DNA from: Miscanthus floridulus
Taxonomy: Eukaryota; Streptophyta; Magnoliopsida; Poales; Poaceae
Direction: 5' to 3'
Length of the DNA stretch: 64,000 nt
NCBI RefSeq assembly: GCF_019320115.1
Contig: NC_089585.1
Coordinates: 144,477,769 to 144,541,768 of the forward strand
In this document: positions 1 to 11,238 of the stretch, piece by piece
Numbering within the stretch: position 1 is the stretch's first letter
Layout: every line of letters begins with the position of its first letter
Notes under the pieces: model-generated
What the model saw: only the letters and a program-made list of their open reading frames with translations
What the model was told of the DNA's origin: nothing
Database searches by the model: none
Made by a program: the position numbers and the translations under genes

Positions 1-853
1 CAAGAGCTGGGACCATGCGTGAAGGATCCTCGGCCCCAGAATACTCAAAGCCGAGATGCTCCCGCTCTTTCAAAGGCTGAACCCGGCGACGAAGGAAGCT
101 TGAAACAATACCAAAGCCGGTCAAACCCTACTGTTTCAGCATGCTAATCCTATCAAGGAGTGGCTGGATCGCTTGAATCTCAGCAGGTGACTCAAACTTG
201 TTGTCCCATCGATCATTCACCACAGGACCAGATCCGGAGTGAACGACAAGAGAAGGGATCAAATTGGCAGCATAGAACCACTCGGCACGCCAATCTTTGA
301 CAGAATCGACCAGGTCATAATCAAAAAACTTAATTTTGAGACCCTAGCGAAACTGAATTCTGCAACCACCGAGGGCGCTGGTTTCTTCACGGCAGGGTTG
401 AGGTTTCAGACGAAAGAAAAAGCGAAAAAGAGATAGAGAAGGAGGGATCCCAAGGAAGGCTTCACAAAGGTGAACAAAAACAGAAAGATGGAGAACGGCA
501 TTGGGGGTTAGATGGTTCAGACTAACCCCGAAATAACCAAGAAACTGATGAAGGAAGGCGGAAGCAGGAAGACAAAGTCCAGCGCAGACAAAGGAAACAA
601 AAAGGACAATCTCACCAGGACCTGGAGCCGGAACCCGATGCTCGCCCGGAACTCTCCATTCAGCGATGACTTTGCTTTGGATCAAGCCGTCGCTAACGAG
701 CTCGCGTAGCTGGTCTTCGCTTGTTGTTGGAGCCGGCCAAACCTTCTGAGCTGCCCTCATGGCCACGAACTCCTAGTTTTCAATCAAAGACAGGGATGAC
801 TCCTCGTCCACGAAGGTCGCCTGAGACTTGCTTGCGGTTTTCTTCTTTCCCAT
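1..853 (-). pseudogene. Decayed antisense ORF with plant 'putative gypsy type transposon' domain
   Basis: An ATG at 853-851 opens a minus-strand frame that runs off the left edge, interrupted by three in-frame stops, all TAG (775-773, 346-344, 130-128), with no frameshift seen. The product resembles the plant 'putative gypsy type transposon' family (PF04195 as I recall it). Visible landmarks are WRVPGEHRVPAPGPGE, then FVSFVCAGLCLPAS, LNHLTPNAVLHLSVFVHLCEAFLGI, and near the left edge SFLRRRVQPLKERE. Its function in the element is unknown. The first stop falls where a Trp would fit (EN-stop-EF), which suggests TGG to TAG. The frame is oriented against the LTR promoter, as in Tat-lineage elements with antisense genes. 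It looks non-coding now unless stops are read through. Confidence 0.7.
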
Positions 854-2813
854 GAACTGGCGGAAGCAAAAAAAGGCACTGAGGAAGATGAAGCTAGAAT
901 GATGGTGCTCGGGTGATGGCGACAATGACGGCGGCGGATTTCTGAGAGCTAGGGTTTAAAGGCAAGAGCTGGGCGACAAGGGAAAGGAAGATAAAAGGTC
1001 TTTAAATAGATTTTTCAGTGATACAAACGGCCCATAAGGCCCGTTAAAACACAATGTGGGAACGCAACGGTCCATTTACCGACGCAGCTAAAACGACGAA
1101 GGGCACGAATCCTCACAACGGTACAAACCAACGGGCAGATTTCAGACTTATCCGTCCAACGCCATGGCAGGGTTATCAGATTGATACAAGAACAACCCAT
1201 CAAACCAAAAAGAAAGAAAGAAGAAAGAAAGGGCTACCTCACGAGGAACAAAAGAACCCGGTTATGTAAGAAAGAACTCGGTAGTCTCACGAACGACAGG
1301 GATCACAACAGAAAAGTCAAAGACAACTCAGAAGACAAGATTCGTTACATTATAAGCGACTTCAAAAATAGAAGATTACAAATCTTACAAGACCCAACGA
1401 ACTCGGCACCACGAAAAGCAAAGTAGCAAAGAGGAACACGGACACGACTAGGCTCTAGAACGACTACGTGTCCCAAATTGCTACTCGGAAGGACAAACCG
1501 CCATCAGTTACACTGTTTTCTTCAAAGGACGGACGCAGTGCATCCAAAGCGGAAATCGACAGCACGGCAGGGCAACATGGAGCATAGAAGGTCGGCAGGC
1601 ATCTGTCTACCCAAGACCGATGTGATGCTAGATATGGTGTTGATCTGCACCGAACGGTCTCAAGACAGGCGACGAGGATCAACCCAGAACTGCCGGATGA
1701 AGGAACGAAGCCCACATCACAAGACTTCCTCCAACTACCACCACGTACATCCTGGCACAATGCTGTCGCGGGATTAGCCTACCTCTAATCCCTATCACAA
1801 GACTTTCTCCAGCTACGACAAGACACACAGGAACTACAAAACATGCCCGGGGGCTGCTCTACTTCACAAACTACCATGATCATGACCACTAAGGTTTCAA
1901 CAGAATATCCAATGAATGAAAACAAGCACTCCGGGACAGTATTTATAGACCAAAGGATCGGCGCACATGGACTAGGAGTACCAACGAAATAAGCCTAACA
2001 AAGGACATAGTGAAAAGACAGGACTCAATAATAGATGACTCAGGCGAGAGGAAGCAGTACTCGAAGACGGGCATATTCGGAAGAATATACCAGCACAGTA
2101 CAACCCGTGAACAAAAGGCATTTACACTCAACCACCACCATACAACTACATCTGGCAACAGCAGACCATCAAAGAATACGCCAGGACCTCGCATCCGATT
2201 TCTTCCTGAACAAAACAACACGGACATAAGCTCGGAGGCTGCATGCCGCAAAACTACTCGGATGATGGTTTAATCCAAGACTAAAAGGCCGCTTCGGAAG
2301 GATGCCGCGAGACTACTCGGACGATGGTTTAATCCAAGTCTTGGGGACTACTTCAGAACACAAATTTTCAAACAACATAAAGGATCAAGACCCTCCAACT
2401 TTTTGTTCCAAATAGCAAGAGGCTCAGGGGCTACACTCAGTGAGTGCCCTTTTTCTTCGAAAAAGCGCACGTCACCAAAAGACTTCCTCAACACAGACCA
2501 TTTCAAGACATTACGACAAAAAGAACCCAGAACGAGCCATATTCGAGTTCTTTTTGATAAAACTTCAACGAATAATCGGAACAACTTCAAGACAAGATCC
2601 TCCAGCTCCTTGTTCCAAATAGCAAGAGGCTCGGGGGCTACAACCAGATGGATGTATTTTTTCTTCAGAAAAGCACTCACCACTCAAAGATCCTAAGAAG
2701 CGCTACAAGGTTTCACTCCAGAAAGCACTCGGATGACATCTTATTCCTACTCAACAAGACTTGAAGGGGCAGAGCGAGACTTTTAGAGCTCAACCATGAA
2801 GTGCTCGGGGGCT
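854..2813 (+). other. Non-coding 3' internal region of the Gypsy element
   Basis: No convincing coding sequence is visible. The stretch contains direct repeats (see 2241-2641) and several CTCGGGGGCTAC-like runs resembling the priming tract next to the LTR. Upstream of the antisense frame (about 855-1000) lies sequence that would serve as its leader. Confidence 0.55.
2241..2641 (+). repeat. Two pairs of direct repeats in the Gypsy 3' region
   Basis: A 39-bp unit at 2241-2279 recurs at 2300-2338 with a few changes. A 41-bp unit at 2394-2434 recurs at 2601-2641, 207 bp downstream. Both copies of the second unit end in a GGCTC(A/G)GGGGCTAC run like the real polypurine tract at 2801-2813. Confidence 0.7.
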
Positions 2814-3200
2814 TGTCGATATGGGACCCACAGGATACCCCGCAAGGGAGAGAGAAGATCTAGTTCAACTAGGATTCTTCCCATATAAATCTTAGTAGTA
2901 GAACTATCAAGTAATCCTACTAGGAAATCTCATTGTAAACCGACTAGGACTCTGGCCTCCTGACTATATAAAGGAGGGCAATGCTCCTGTCAAAAGAGAG
3001 AACAGAACAGATCATAATCAATCCAACGCAAAGGCTAAGGCCGACTAGACATAAGGTTATTACTTGATCTACGATCGAGGGCCTGAACCAGGATAAATCG
3101 GCTGTCTCTTGCGTAAACCATCGAGTTCGACATACGCCGAAGCCCGAACATACTGCCCCGGGTACCCCCGTGGCAGGCTATCGGTGGTAAAACATCGACA
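2814..3200 (+). repeat. 3' LTR of the Tat-like Gypsy element
   Basis: It starts TGTCGAT and ends ATCGACA, so the ends are short inverted repeats of the TG...CA type. A TATA-like box (CTATATAAAG) lies at about 2964-2973. A purine tract immediately precedes it. Only one LTR is in the window, so divergence between LTRs cannot be judged. Confidence 0.8.
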
Positions 3201-6182
3201 GGTGTATAGAATAAACCTTTGAAGCGTGTACCAATCGGAGTTACACCTTTAAGTTCATCCTTAGCACCATGGTTAGCTAGATGTCACTTGAAAATAAAAA
3301 CACTAGATACCTCATGAGATCAACATTAAAACAAGGTGCTAGCATTTCTTGAAAAGTATACCAAGTGTCTAGCTATCATCCTATGCATGCTAGTTATCAA
3401 ATCATCATTCAAGTTCTACAACTAGCATACACCACACAAGCATGCATATTTGAATTTGAAAACTTATGCAATGCAAGCAAGCACATGAATATGCACATAT
3501 CAAATGCAATCAATCAAAGTTCATGAGCTTGCTCCCCCTACTTGTGTGCTTCTCTTGTCCAAGACTTGTGATCCATTATTTTCTCCAATGTTGCTCCCTC
3601 TTTGTCCATGTCCATGTCCAACCTCTTTCATATCTTATCTTCTTATCTCTCCCCCTTTGTACAATCTCTCCCCAAGCTTCATATCTTTGTACAATCTCTC
3701 CCCCTTTGTCATCAATTTCCATAAAAGATATGCTTCTTATTGATGCAAAGGTGTGCACTTTGGGGTAGATAGTTGAGACTAGAATTTTACATTTTTGATG
3801 GACATTACTTGAATATTGGAAATGACACCACATGTAGATACCATTTAGAATTTGCAACTTGTACTACATGTATCTTATCATTCTATGCATGGGTCATCCA
3901 TTTTATGCACTTAAGCTCTTGTAGGTGAGGGATGCATTATTCATTTGATGATCACTTAAAGTTGAGGATCACTTGTGGAACCATCGTCTACTATGTATAG
4001 ATACCACTTGTAGGAAGTGAATACCATTTGAAAGAATCTTCTAGTATAGAACCACTTGGTTGATTTATCAATAAAGACCATTTCTTGAACATTTGCTATC
4101 TTCATGAGTACCACTTATAGGATATCACTTGTGAGTTGATACATACAAACTAGATATCCATTTGCATTGTTGTCTTGTGCTTGTACTCTTATCATTATCA
4201 TGAGCTTCTTATGTGACTTGAACTAAATTGATTTGCTTAAGCTTTCAAGTCCGGTTTGAACCAATGACAAGCTTCTTCACACCTCTTTTAAGGGTTATCT
4301 TGTCAATGTTGTACTTGTTACTTGTTTAGCAATCCAAATTAAGTCAAGTACTTGGGTTCACTAGCTCATGAACAAATTCATGTACTAACCACTAGATCAA
4401 GTAATCATTCAAGCAATAGTGGTCGGCTATGAATTTAATCATTTCATTTGTTATGCATGATCCTATGAAGCATGTACTATATGCACTAACCGCATACTAG
4501 TAAGGGATGAAATGATCATGCACATTACAATGATACCTTTGCAATGTTGGAGTAGAGGATAGTCATATAGATTCCAATTCATTACTCCAATAGCAATGTG
4601 AAGTCCAATTATAAGCTTGGTGAAGACCAATAGATACCATTTTGAATTCCATTCTTCACCCATATGAAATGAATACCACTTATGATCAAGTGCACTTTCT
4701 TGTTGTGGTTGACTTGCTTTATCTTTTGATCTTTGCTTGCATAAGAGCATCAATTTGAGAATACCATTTGAAATATCATGACCAGCTCTCTTTTGGGTGT
4801 TGCTTGCTTTTCTTGATCAATCCTTTTGATTGCTTCAACTAAGCATCTCAAATGTTCCTCGGATCACCATTTCCATGTTAGCCTTCCAAGTACCATACTT
4901 GGTTCACCTACACATAGGCGGCAAGCCCCTACACTAGGGAGAAGTGACCTCTCTCCAAGAACCATTCTTGATACTCACTTGAAATAACTTGATTGATTGA
5001 TCCAAGTGATGGACTTAACTTGATGAGTAAACTTAATTCCTTCTTTAAGTCCTTTTCTTTCTACTTGTTTAAGTCCTTTTCTTTCTACCAAATGATCTCC
5101 AATCACAACTAGAACTTAAACTTCATCTTCATCTTGAGTTTGATCTTGATCTTCTAATTTGAGTACCAAAAGTGTGCAAAGTACACTCCTCAATCAAATG
5201 GCCTTGTACTCATATCTTGTCATGCTTCTAGATCATTTCAAAACTAAACTTAGGTGCCTCAAACACTTGTAAACATGTTTCCAACTTAAGGACCTTTCAA
5301 TCAAAGTGACTCTAGATTCTGTACTCTCCAAAGAACTAAGCATATTTCTCAAAGTACAAATCCAAATACCATGAAATTTGGTGGAGATGAGATTCACTAA
5401 GTTATCTAGCAGCCATAAAAAATTTTGCTTCATTTGATCTCATATGAACTGCCAAATTTTAATTCTTCCACCACTGCTACATGCTGAAAACTACTGCACT
5501 ATAGCTGACAAGAACCACTCCAAAACTGAAGTATTTCTTATCCAATTTCCATGAAATTTCTACAGCATCTTATACCATAAGTCTAGAGCATGTATACCAA
5601 TTTTTATGCCAATCCAATAAGATTTGATCACTCAAACATGGCTATGATCATAGCTAGCTCAGATTTTGAATATAGGACAGATTTCAAGCAATTGAGCTAT
5701 ACTTCATCAAATATGAATCAAACTTGATACTAACTTGTTTGAATACTTCCATAAGACATCTATCTATTCAAATCACTTACTAAATGTCATCTCATGAATT
5801 TATCCAACACAAATCAATCCAAACTTGATTACTAAGCAATTATCCATTCAAATATCTCATAGCAAGCAACATTGCATATTTATCCAATTTAATCAACTCA
5901 TATGCACCCAAATAAAATGATCAACAAGAGATATACCTTGGTTAGCTCATGATCATCCAACTAGCAAGCTTCAACTCAATTATTTGCAAGTCATCAAATA
6001 TTTCAATAAATCACCACAACTTGAATTTTACACTTGTATATTGTAGCACATTTGGACTTTACTTAATTTGTCATGGCATTGGGATTGGATATGCACTAAA
6101 CTTCATATCTTGATTCAACATATGATGATCGCTATGAAGACAATTGAATCAATCCTACAATGCCAATGGTACCTACACACAT
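3201..6182 (-). other. 3' non-coding region of gag-only element copy 1, with multiple polypurine tracts
   Basis: The part from about 4640 to 6182 aligns by eye with 39095-40655 of copy 2; 3201-4640 is deleted in copy 2. On the minus strand there are repeated GGGGGAG purine runs (plus-strand CTCCCCC) at about 3531-3541, 3649-3660 and 3698-3711, with a shorter one near 3670. Multiple purine tracts before the 3' LTR are a recognised Sirevirus trait. The small open frames here are not convincing genes. Confidence 0.6.
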
Positions 6183-8216
6183 TCATCCACTTTTTGATGG
6201 TACCCAAACAACTTTGGGTCCTCTCAAGTTAGGAGCAACATACTTAGGCAACGCCTTAGTATGAGTAGCGGGATGTTTTGCAATTGCAACCAATGAGGTA
6301 CCATTGCCATCCTTTCTAAGCATATCATGATTATCAATTGAAATAGGCTTAGAAATTTTACCTAGGGGACATGAATGTGCCATGTGTCCCCTTTCCCGGC
6401 ATGAGTAGCACTTCCTCTTTGATTGAGCCTTTTCTTCCTTGCTCATGTTGTGCTTCTCATTGCCTTGCCTCTCATGGATTGCTTGAGCCTTCTTCTCAAG
6501 CTTGTTAGGACACTTAAAGGCAAAGTGTCCCATACTTCCACACTTGAAGCACTTGATGTGAGCATAGACTTTCTTCTCATTGTCATTCTTGCTCATCATC
6601 TTGGCATCTTGAATTTGCATTGGATGCCTTGTCTTTCCACCCCTTCTTGTTTTCTTCTTCTTGATCATCAAATCATCACCATCATGTTGGTTGATCTTAA
6701 TTTGCTCTTGGGGTGTCTTCTCTTGCTCAACTTATGGTTTTGGTTGAGGCTTCACTTGTTGCTTCACCAATTGCTTGGTTGGGCATATTGAGGTAAGATG
6801 ACCCCAAGTGCCGCACATGAAGCACTTGACATGCTTTAGCCTCTCTTCTTCTTTCTTCAACTTGAGCTTCTCGATGTTAGGGCAACCATTTGCAAAGTGT
6901 CCCACTTCATGACACCGGAAGCACATGGTATGAGAGAGCTTTCTTTGTTGTAGCTTCTTCATCATTCTTTCTCTCTTCATTTCGCCCTTTGTCATCTTCT
7001 TCTTGAAGCCAAGGCCACACTTGTCACCATAGTTTCTTTGAATCTTCAACATATGCTCAAAGGTGACTTGAGAGTTGTAGCACCTCTCTAACTTGTTGCT
7101 CAATTTCTTCACTTCATTTTTGAGCTCATTGTTCTCCTTCAAAAGGTTAGTCTCACAAGACATAGAAGTAGAACAAGCATCTATATGTGAAGAGCATGGC
7201 ATATCTAATAAATCATCACAAGAGGTGGATACATGCTTCTTGCCTACATCACAAGGGTTAGCAACAACATGTGATTGATCATTTGACCCATGTGATGAGC
7301 TCTCATTATTTTTAAGTTTCTTTGTAAATATTTTAATGAGAGAAGCTTGTTTTTCTAATAATTCATCATGAGATGCAAGTAGTGTCTCATGATTCAATTT
7401 AAGCTCATCAAGTGAAGATTTATAAGCATCAAGTAAATTCTTATGTTCTTCACATGAGTTCTTTAGAAATAAGTTTTCATTTTCTAATTTCATTGTTTTA
7501 GCTTTCTCATTTTCTAAAGACATGGTCATGCTAGCAAGTCTACTAACAAGCTCATCATATGAATCAACATGATCAACCACATCATCATTTGATACCTTGG
7601 TGTCACCTTGTGACATGAGACAATGTGGTGTAGTGGATGGGCTTGTAGTAGCATCATCATGGCTTGAGCATGAACCATCATCACCATCAAGTGTGCATGG
7701 GGTAGCATCATCACTTGCAACACTTGTGGCATCACCATCAACCTTGTCAAGTGAACTTGTAGTGGATTGATCATCATCATCCTCACTTGACAATGAGGTG
7801 GAGCAATCTTCCACAATCACCAAATTGTGGTTATGCTCAACACACTCATGTGTCTCCTTCTTGGGCTCATCCTCCTTCTTGAATTTTCCATCATCCCATG
7901 TGGAGGAATCACCGAAGGTGTCCTTGATGGAGTCCCATATCTCACGAGCGGTCACCTTGTAGTTTACTTGCTTCATCAAATCAAAATGTAAAGCATCCAA
8001 TAGAAAACAACAAGCATTTGCATCAAATTCATAGAGGACTCTTTGAGCTTTGGTTAGAGTTCTATGATCCAAGACATGGGAGAGACCACTAGTGACAACC
8101 CACCAAAATTTAGGTCCCTTTGCACGAAAATGATCAAGCATATGATTTTTCCAAAGTGCAAAGTTAGTGCCATTAAAAATGTGATTCTCACAACCATCTA
8201 GTCCATTAGACGTCAT
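6183..8216 (-). pseudogene. gag of copy 1, one in-frame stop, four CCHC zinc knuckles
   Basis: Start ATG at 8216, 38 bases past the primer-binding site. The N-terminal part has the Copia gag signature (GTNFALWKNHMLDHFRAKG and an UBN2-like segment with REIWDSIKDTFG), then an acidic Ser/Asp-rich stretch, a predicted coiled coil of Glu/Lys/Leu repeats, and zinc knuckles CFRCHEVGHFANGCP and CFMCGTWGHLTSICP. A TAA at 6734-6732 breaks the frame. Past it, in the same frame, two more knuckles follow (CFKCGSMGHFAFKCP, CYSCRERGHMAHSCP) up to the natural stop at 6183. In copy 2 the matching codon is CAA, so the stop is a C-to-T change. Gag packages element RNA into virus-like particles; this copy could make only the shortened form. 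Confidence 0.8.
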
Positions 8217-8253
8217 CCTCTCGGGTCGGTGAAGACCACAAATGAGAGACCGG

Positions 8254-8268
8254 GCTCCGATACCACTT
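8254..8268 (-). other. Primer-binding site of copy 1
   Basis: Directly after the LTR end on the minus strand the sequence reads AGTGGTATCGGAGCC, the usual Copia site complementary to the 3' end of initiator Met tRNA (TGGTATCAGAGC type). Confidence 0.75.
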
Positions 8269-10655
8269 GAAGGGTCGAGATGGCGACTAGAGGGGGGGTG
8301 AATAGTCTTTTCTAAAACTTAGTCGCGTCGGCTAACCGATACAAATGCGGAATTAAAACTATCAGTCTAGCCAAGACTATACCCCACTATATATGTTCAC
8401 TAGCACCTTGCAAAGATAATAATTATGCAACAAAGGTGCCGGGCTAGTTAGAGCTCTCCTAAACAATTCTAGGAGCAAGATTACACAAACCTATGCCACT
8501 AGTACTTTAAGCAACAAGAGAGCTCCTACACATGCTAGTAAGCAAAAGCACAAAGCTAACGATGCTCACTAGCAATACTCAATAACAAGGCAACCAATGC
8601 CTAATTAGAGAGCGCAAATACTTAGCTACACAAACTAAGCAATGTGACTAACAAGGTTACTAAAACCAAATTAGCCACGCAAGGGAGCTACTTCTATGCT
8701 ACACAAGCAAGAAGGTAATTAGCAAGCTTCTCAAGCTATCTAATTACAAGAGCAACTACACAAGCTTAATATGTATAAAAGTAATGACAAGCTTGTGTAA
8801 TAGGGATGCAAACCAACGGGAAGAACAAGGTTGACACGATGATTTTTCTCCCGAGGTTCACGTGTTTGCCAACACGCTAGTCCCCGTTGTGTCAACCGCT
8901 CACTTGGTGGTTCGACGGCTAATTAGCATCACCCGCTAAGCCCGCACGTCGGGCGCCGCAAGAACCTACCCCTTGAGTGAGGGTAGCTCAATGACACACT
9001 TTACTAAAGTTGCTCTTCGCGGCTCCCGCGGGGCGAGCACAATGCCCCTCACAAGCACTTCTCCGGAGCGCCGCACAAGCTTCTTGCGCGCTTCGACGGA
9101 GACCACCACCAAGCCGTCTAGGAGGTGGCAACCTCCAAGAGTAACAAGCACCACCGGCTTGCAACTCGATCACCTAGTGCCACTCGATGCAACCTCACGA
9201 TGCAATCGCACTAGAATCGCTCACTCACACAATCGAATGATCGCTATCAAGTATGTGTGAGATGGAGGGCTCCTAAGCACTCTCAAGCATGGACACAAAG
9301 TCCCCCAAGGTGCTCAACACCAGCTATGGCCGAGGGCCACTTCTATTTATAGCCCTAAGGGCTAAACTAGCCGTTACCCCTTCACTAGACAACGGTCGGG
9401 CCGACCGGACGCTCCGGTCGTGTTGACCGGACGCTGGACCTCAGCGTCCGGTCGCTCGCAGACGACCACGTGTCCCGGTTCCAATGGTCACTTGACTTGA
9501 CCGGACGCAGCAGCACTCAACTGACCGGACGCTGAACCCCCAGCGTCCGGTCGTTTCCAGTAAGCTCCCGAGCATGACCGGACGCGTCCGGTCGAACGCG
9601 ATTGGACACAGCCAGCGTCCGGTCACACTCCAGCTACTGCGTCACCGTACGTCAGCCTGACCGGACGCAGCCTTCCAGCGTCCGGTGCATTCAGATCCAG
9701 CGTCCGGTCAGTTGACCGACGCCAGCATCTTCGCGACCAACTCGTTTTCACTTCTTACTTCTTCACCCTTGCTCCAATGAGCTAACCACCAGAATTTGCA
9801 TCCGGCGCAATAGAAAATAGACATTTCATTTTCCCGAAAGCGCCGAATCCCGCCGAGAGGGACCCAAACCCATCTCACCCCTACAAACACCACCTCCTTT
9901 GTAAATGTGCCAACACCACCAAGTGTACATCACTATGTGTATGTGTGTTAGCATTTTCACAATCATTTTCCAAAGGATGTTAGCCACTCAACTTGCCACG
10001 CCACTCGATCCTAGCGACAATGCAAAGTTAGATCACTCGAGTGGCACTAGATGACCGATATGCAAACAAGTTTGCCCCTCTTGATAGTACGGCCATCTAT
10101 CCTAAACCCGGTCATAAACTTCTCTACACACCTATGACCGGTGAAATGAAATGCCCTAGGTTATATCTTTACCTTGCGCATTCCATTCCATCTCCTTCAA
10201 TATCGATGCAACACATGCACCAACACGATCAACAATGATATGATCCACTTCATATCATCACATGATCATATTGGTTCATCGATCTTGACTCTACTTACTC
10301 TTCACCGTTGCCATCGTCCATCGACGCCAAGTCTTGCTCAAGCTTCACCGCCACGCGATCCATCACTCCAAAGCCTTTGACTTGCCCTTCACGCTTGCAA
10401 CCGGTCCATCAAGCCAAGTCTTGTCTTGATCTTCTCCACCTTGATCACATGACTCAATGTCATGTCTCATGTGCATTTAAGCTCCTTCATCATCACATGT
10501 GTGAGCTTTACAACATCTCCAAGCTATTTTCACCTTCATGGCATATGTTGCTCACACACATGTACCTGTGGACTAATCACCTGTGTATCTCACATAAACA
10601 CAATTAGTCCACCTAGGTTGTCACTCAATTACCAAAACCAAACAAGGACCTTTCA
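8269..10655 (-). repeat. 5' LTR of gag-only element copy 1
   Basis: On the minus strand it begins TGAAAGGTCC at 10655 and ends GACCCTTCA at 8269. It aligns along its length with 34673-37014. A TATAAATAGAA box lies at about 9352-9342. Upstream of it (9390-9720) is an array of GACCGGACGC/GCGTCCGGTC motifs, including a perfect 18-bp palindrome at 9576-9593. Confidence 0.85.
9390..9720 (-). repeat. CCGGAC palindrome array in LTR of copy 1
   Basis: Several inverted pairs of GACCGGACGCT and AGCGTCCGGTC occur within about 330 bp, plus the perfect palindrome GACCGGACGCGTCCGGTC at 9576-9593. The block ends about 40 bp upstream of the TATA-like box in element orientation, the place expected for U3 enhancer sequence. 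Confidence 0.75.
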
Positions 10656-11238
10656 CCTGTTCTACCGGAAACGCTCAGGCTCCTTTTAGCTCGAGCTCTG
10701 TCATAATCCTCGTGTCTTGCAAACTCGACCGTTGATCTTTTGCAGAGACGAAAAAGAGAGAAGAAAATTGTAGATCCTCAGTGTTAGGCTCAGCAAATAC
10801 TAATTAGTAAAGCAGATGCCAAATAAAAGATGAAACAATCAATCAAAATTCAAAATCCAAAAAGAAATTGCAGATAGTTGGACGCTAAGATCAGCTCAAG
10901 TTCGTATCAGGTTACAAACGGTTTGTACCCGGTCCTAGACTACTGAAAGAAAGAGTCTAAGCTAACTGCGGCACCCAATTCTGCATGTTTCGCCAGGATT
11001 GTACAAGCAGGTTCTAAACATGAGGCACTCCTAGAACCAAGCTGCAGGCCTGCAGCTCACTTGACAAAATTCTGTGCAGCTTCAAAGGTCTAGTATTAGT
11101 GCTGGGAGCGTTTCAAAACTTCAGACCCTGCTTGTTGCAATCAATCAGGGTCTTCACTGTTTCATGTTTATCATATCATGGAAGCCTGTCAGGTGTAGAG
11201 AAGGGACGGGCAATGCGCTTGAAATTGTACAAGGCTCG
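10656..11238. other. 3' flank of the CS26-like gene
   Basis: No coding sequence is visible. The segment lies between the LTR end at 10655 and the stop codon of the minus-strand gene at 11239, so it probably includes that gene's 3' UTR. Confidence 0.5.

Larger units (their letters stand above)
1..3200 (+). mobile_element. 3' part of a Tat-like Gypsy LTR retrotransposon
   Basis: The segment ends in a 387-bp LTR (2814-3200) preceded by a purine-rich priming tract (GTGCTCGGGGGCT, 2801-2813), which fixes the element on the plus strand with its 3' LTR inside the window. The 5' LTR, gag and pol lie off the left edge. What remains is the 3' internal region: a decayed reading frame on the opposite strand (1-853) and about 2 kb of non-coding repeats. 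Antisense frames between pol and the 3' LTR are known in the Tat lineage (for example Grande), so I infer that lineage. The five bases after the LTR are ggtgt; the matching target duplication would be off-window. Confidence 0.75.
3201..10655 (-). mobile_element. Gag-only Copia-type LTR element, copy 1 (TR-GAG-like)
   Basis: Reading from the right on the minus strand: a 2387-bp LTR (10655-8269), a primer-binding site, one gag frame (8216-6183), then about 3 kb of non-coding DNA ending where the Gypsy LTR begins. No protease, integrase or reverse transcriptase sequence is present between gag and the 3' side. A second copy at 34673-40935 on the plus strand has the same order, so lack of pol is a family trait rather than a local deletion. 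This matches the described TR-GAG class (terminal-repeat elements with only GAG). LTR palindromes and multiple purine tracts suggest a Sirevirus relative (inference). The 3' LTR is missing, probably displaced or cut by the Gypsy insertion at 3200/3201. Confidence 0.8.

Noticed and set aside
3466..3857. Open frames of 79-100 residues in the 3' part of gag-only copy 1
   Set aside because: They translate the purine-tract repeats and non-coding tail of the element.
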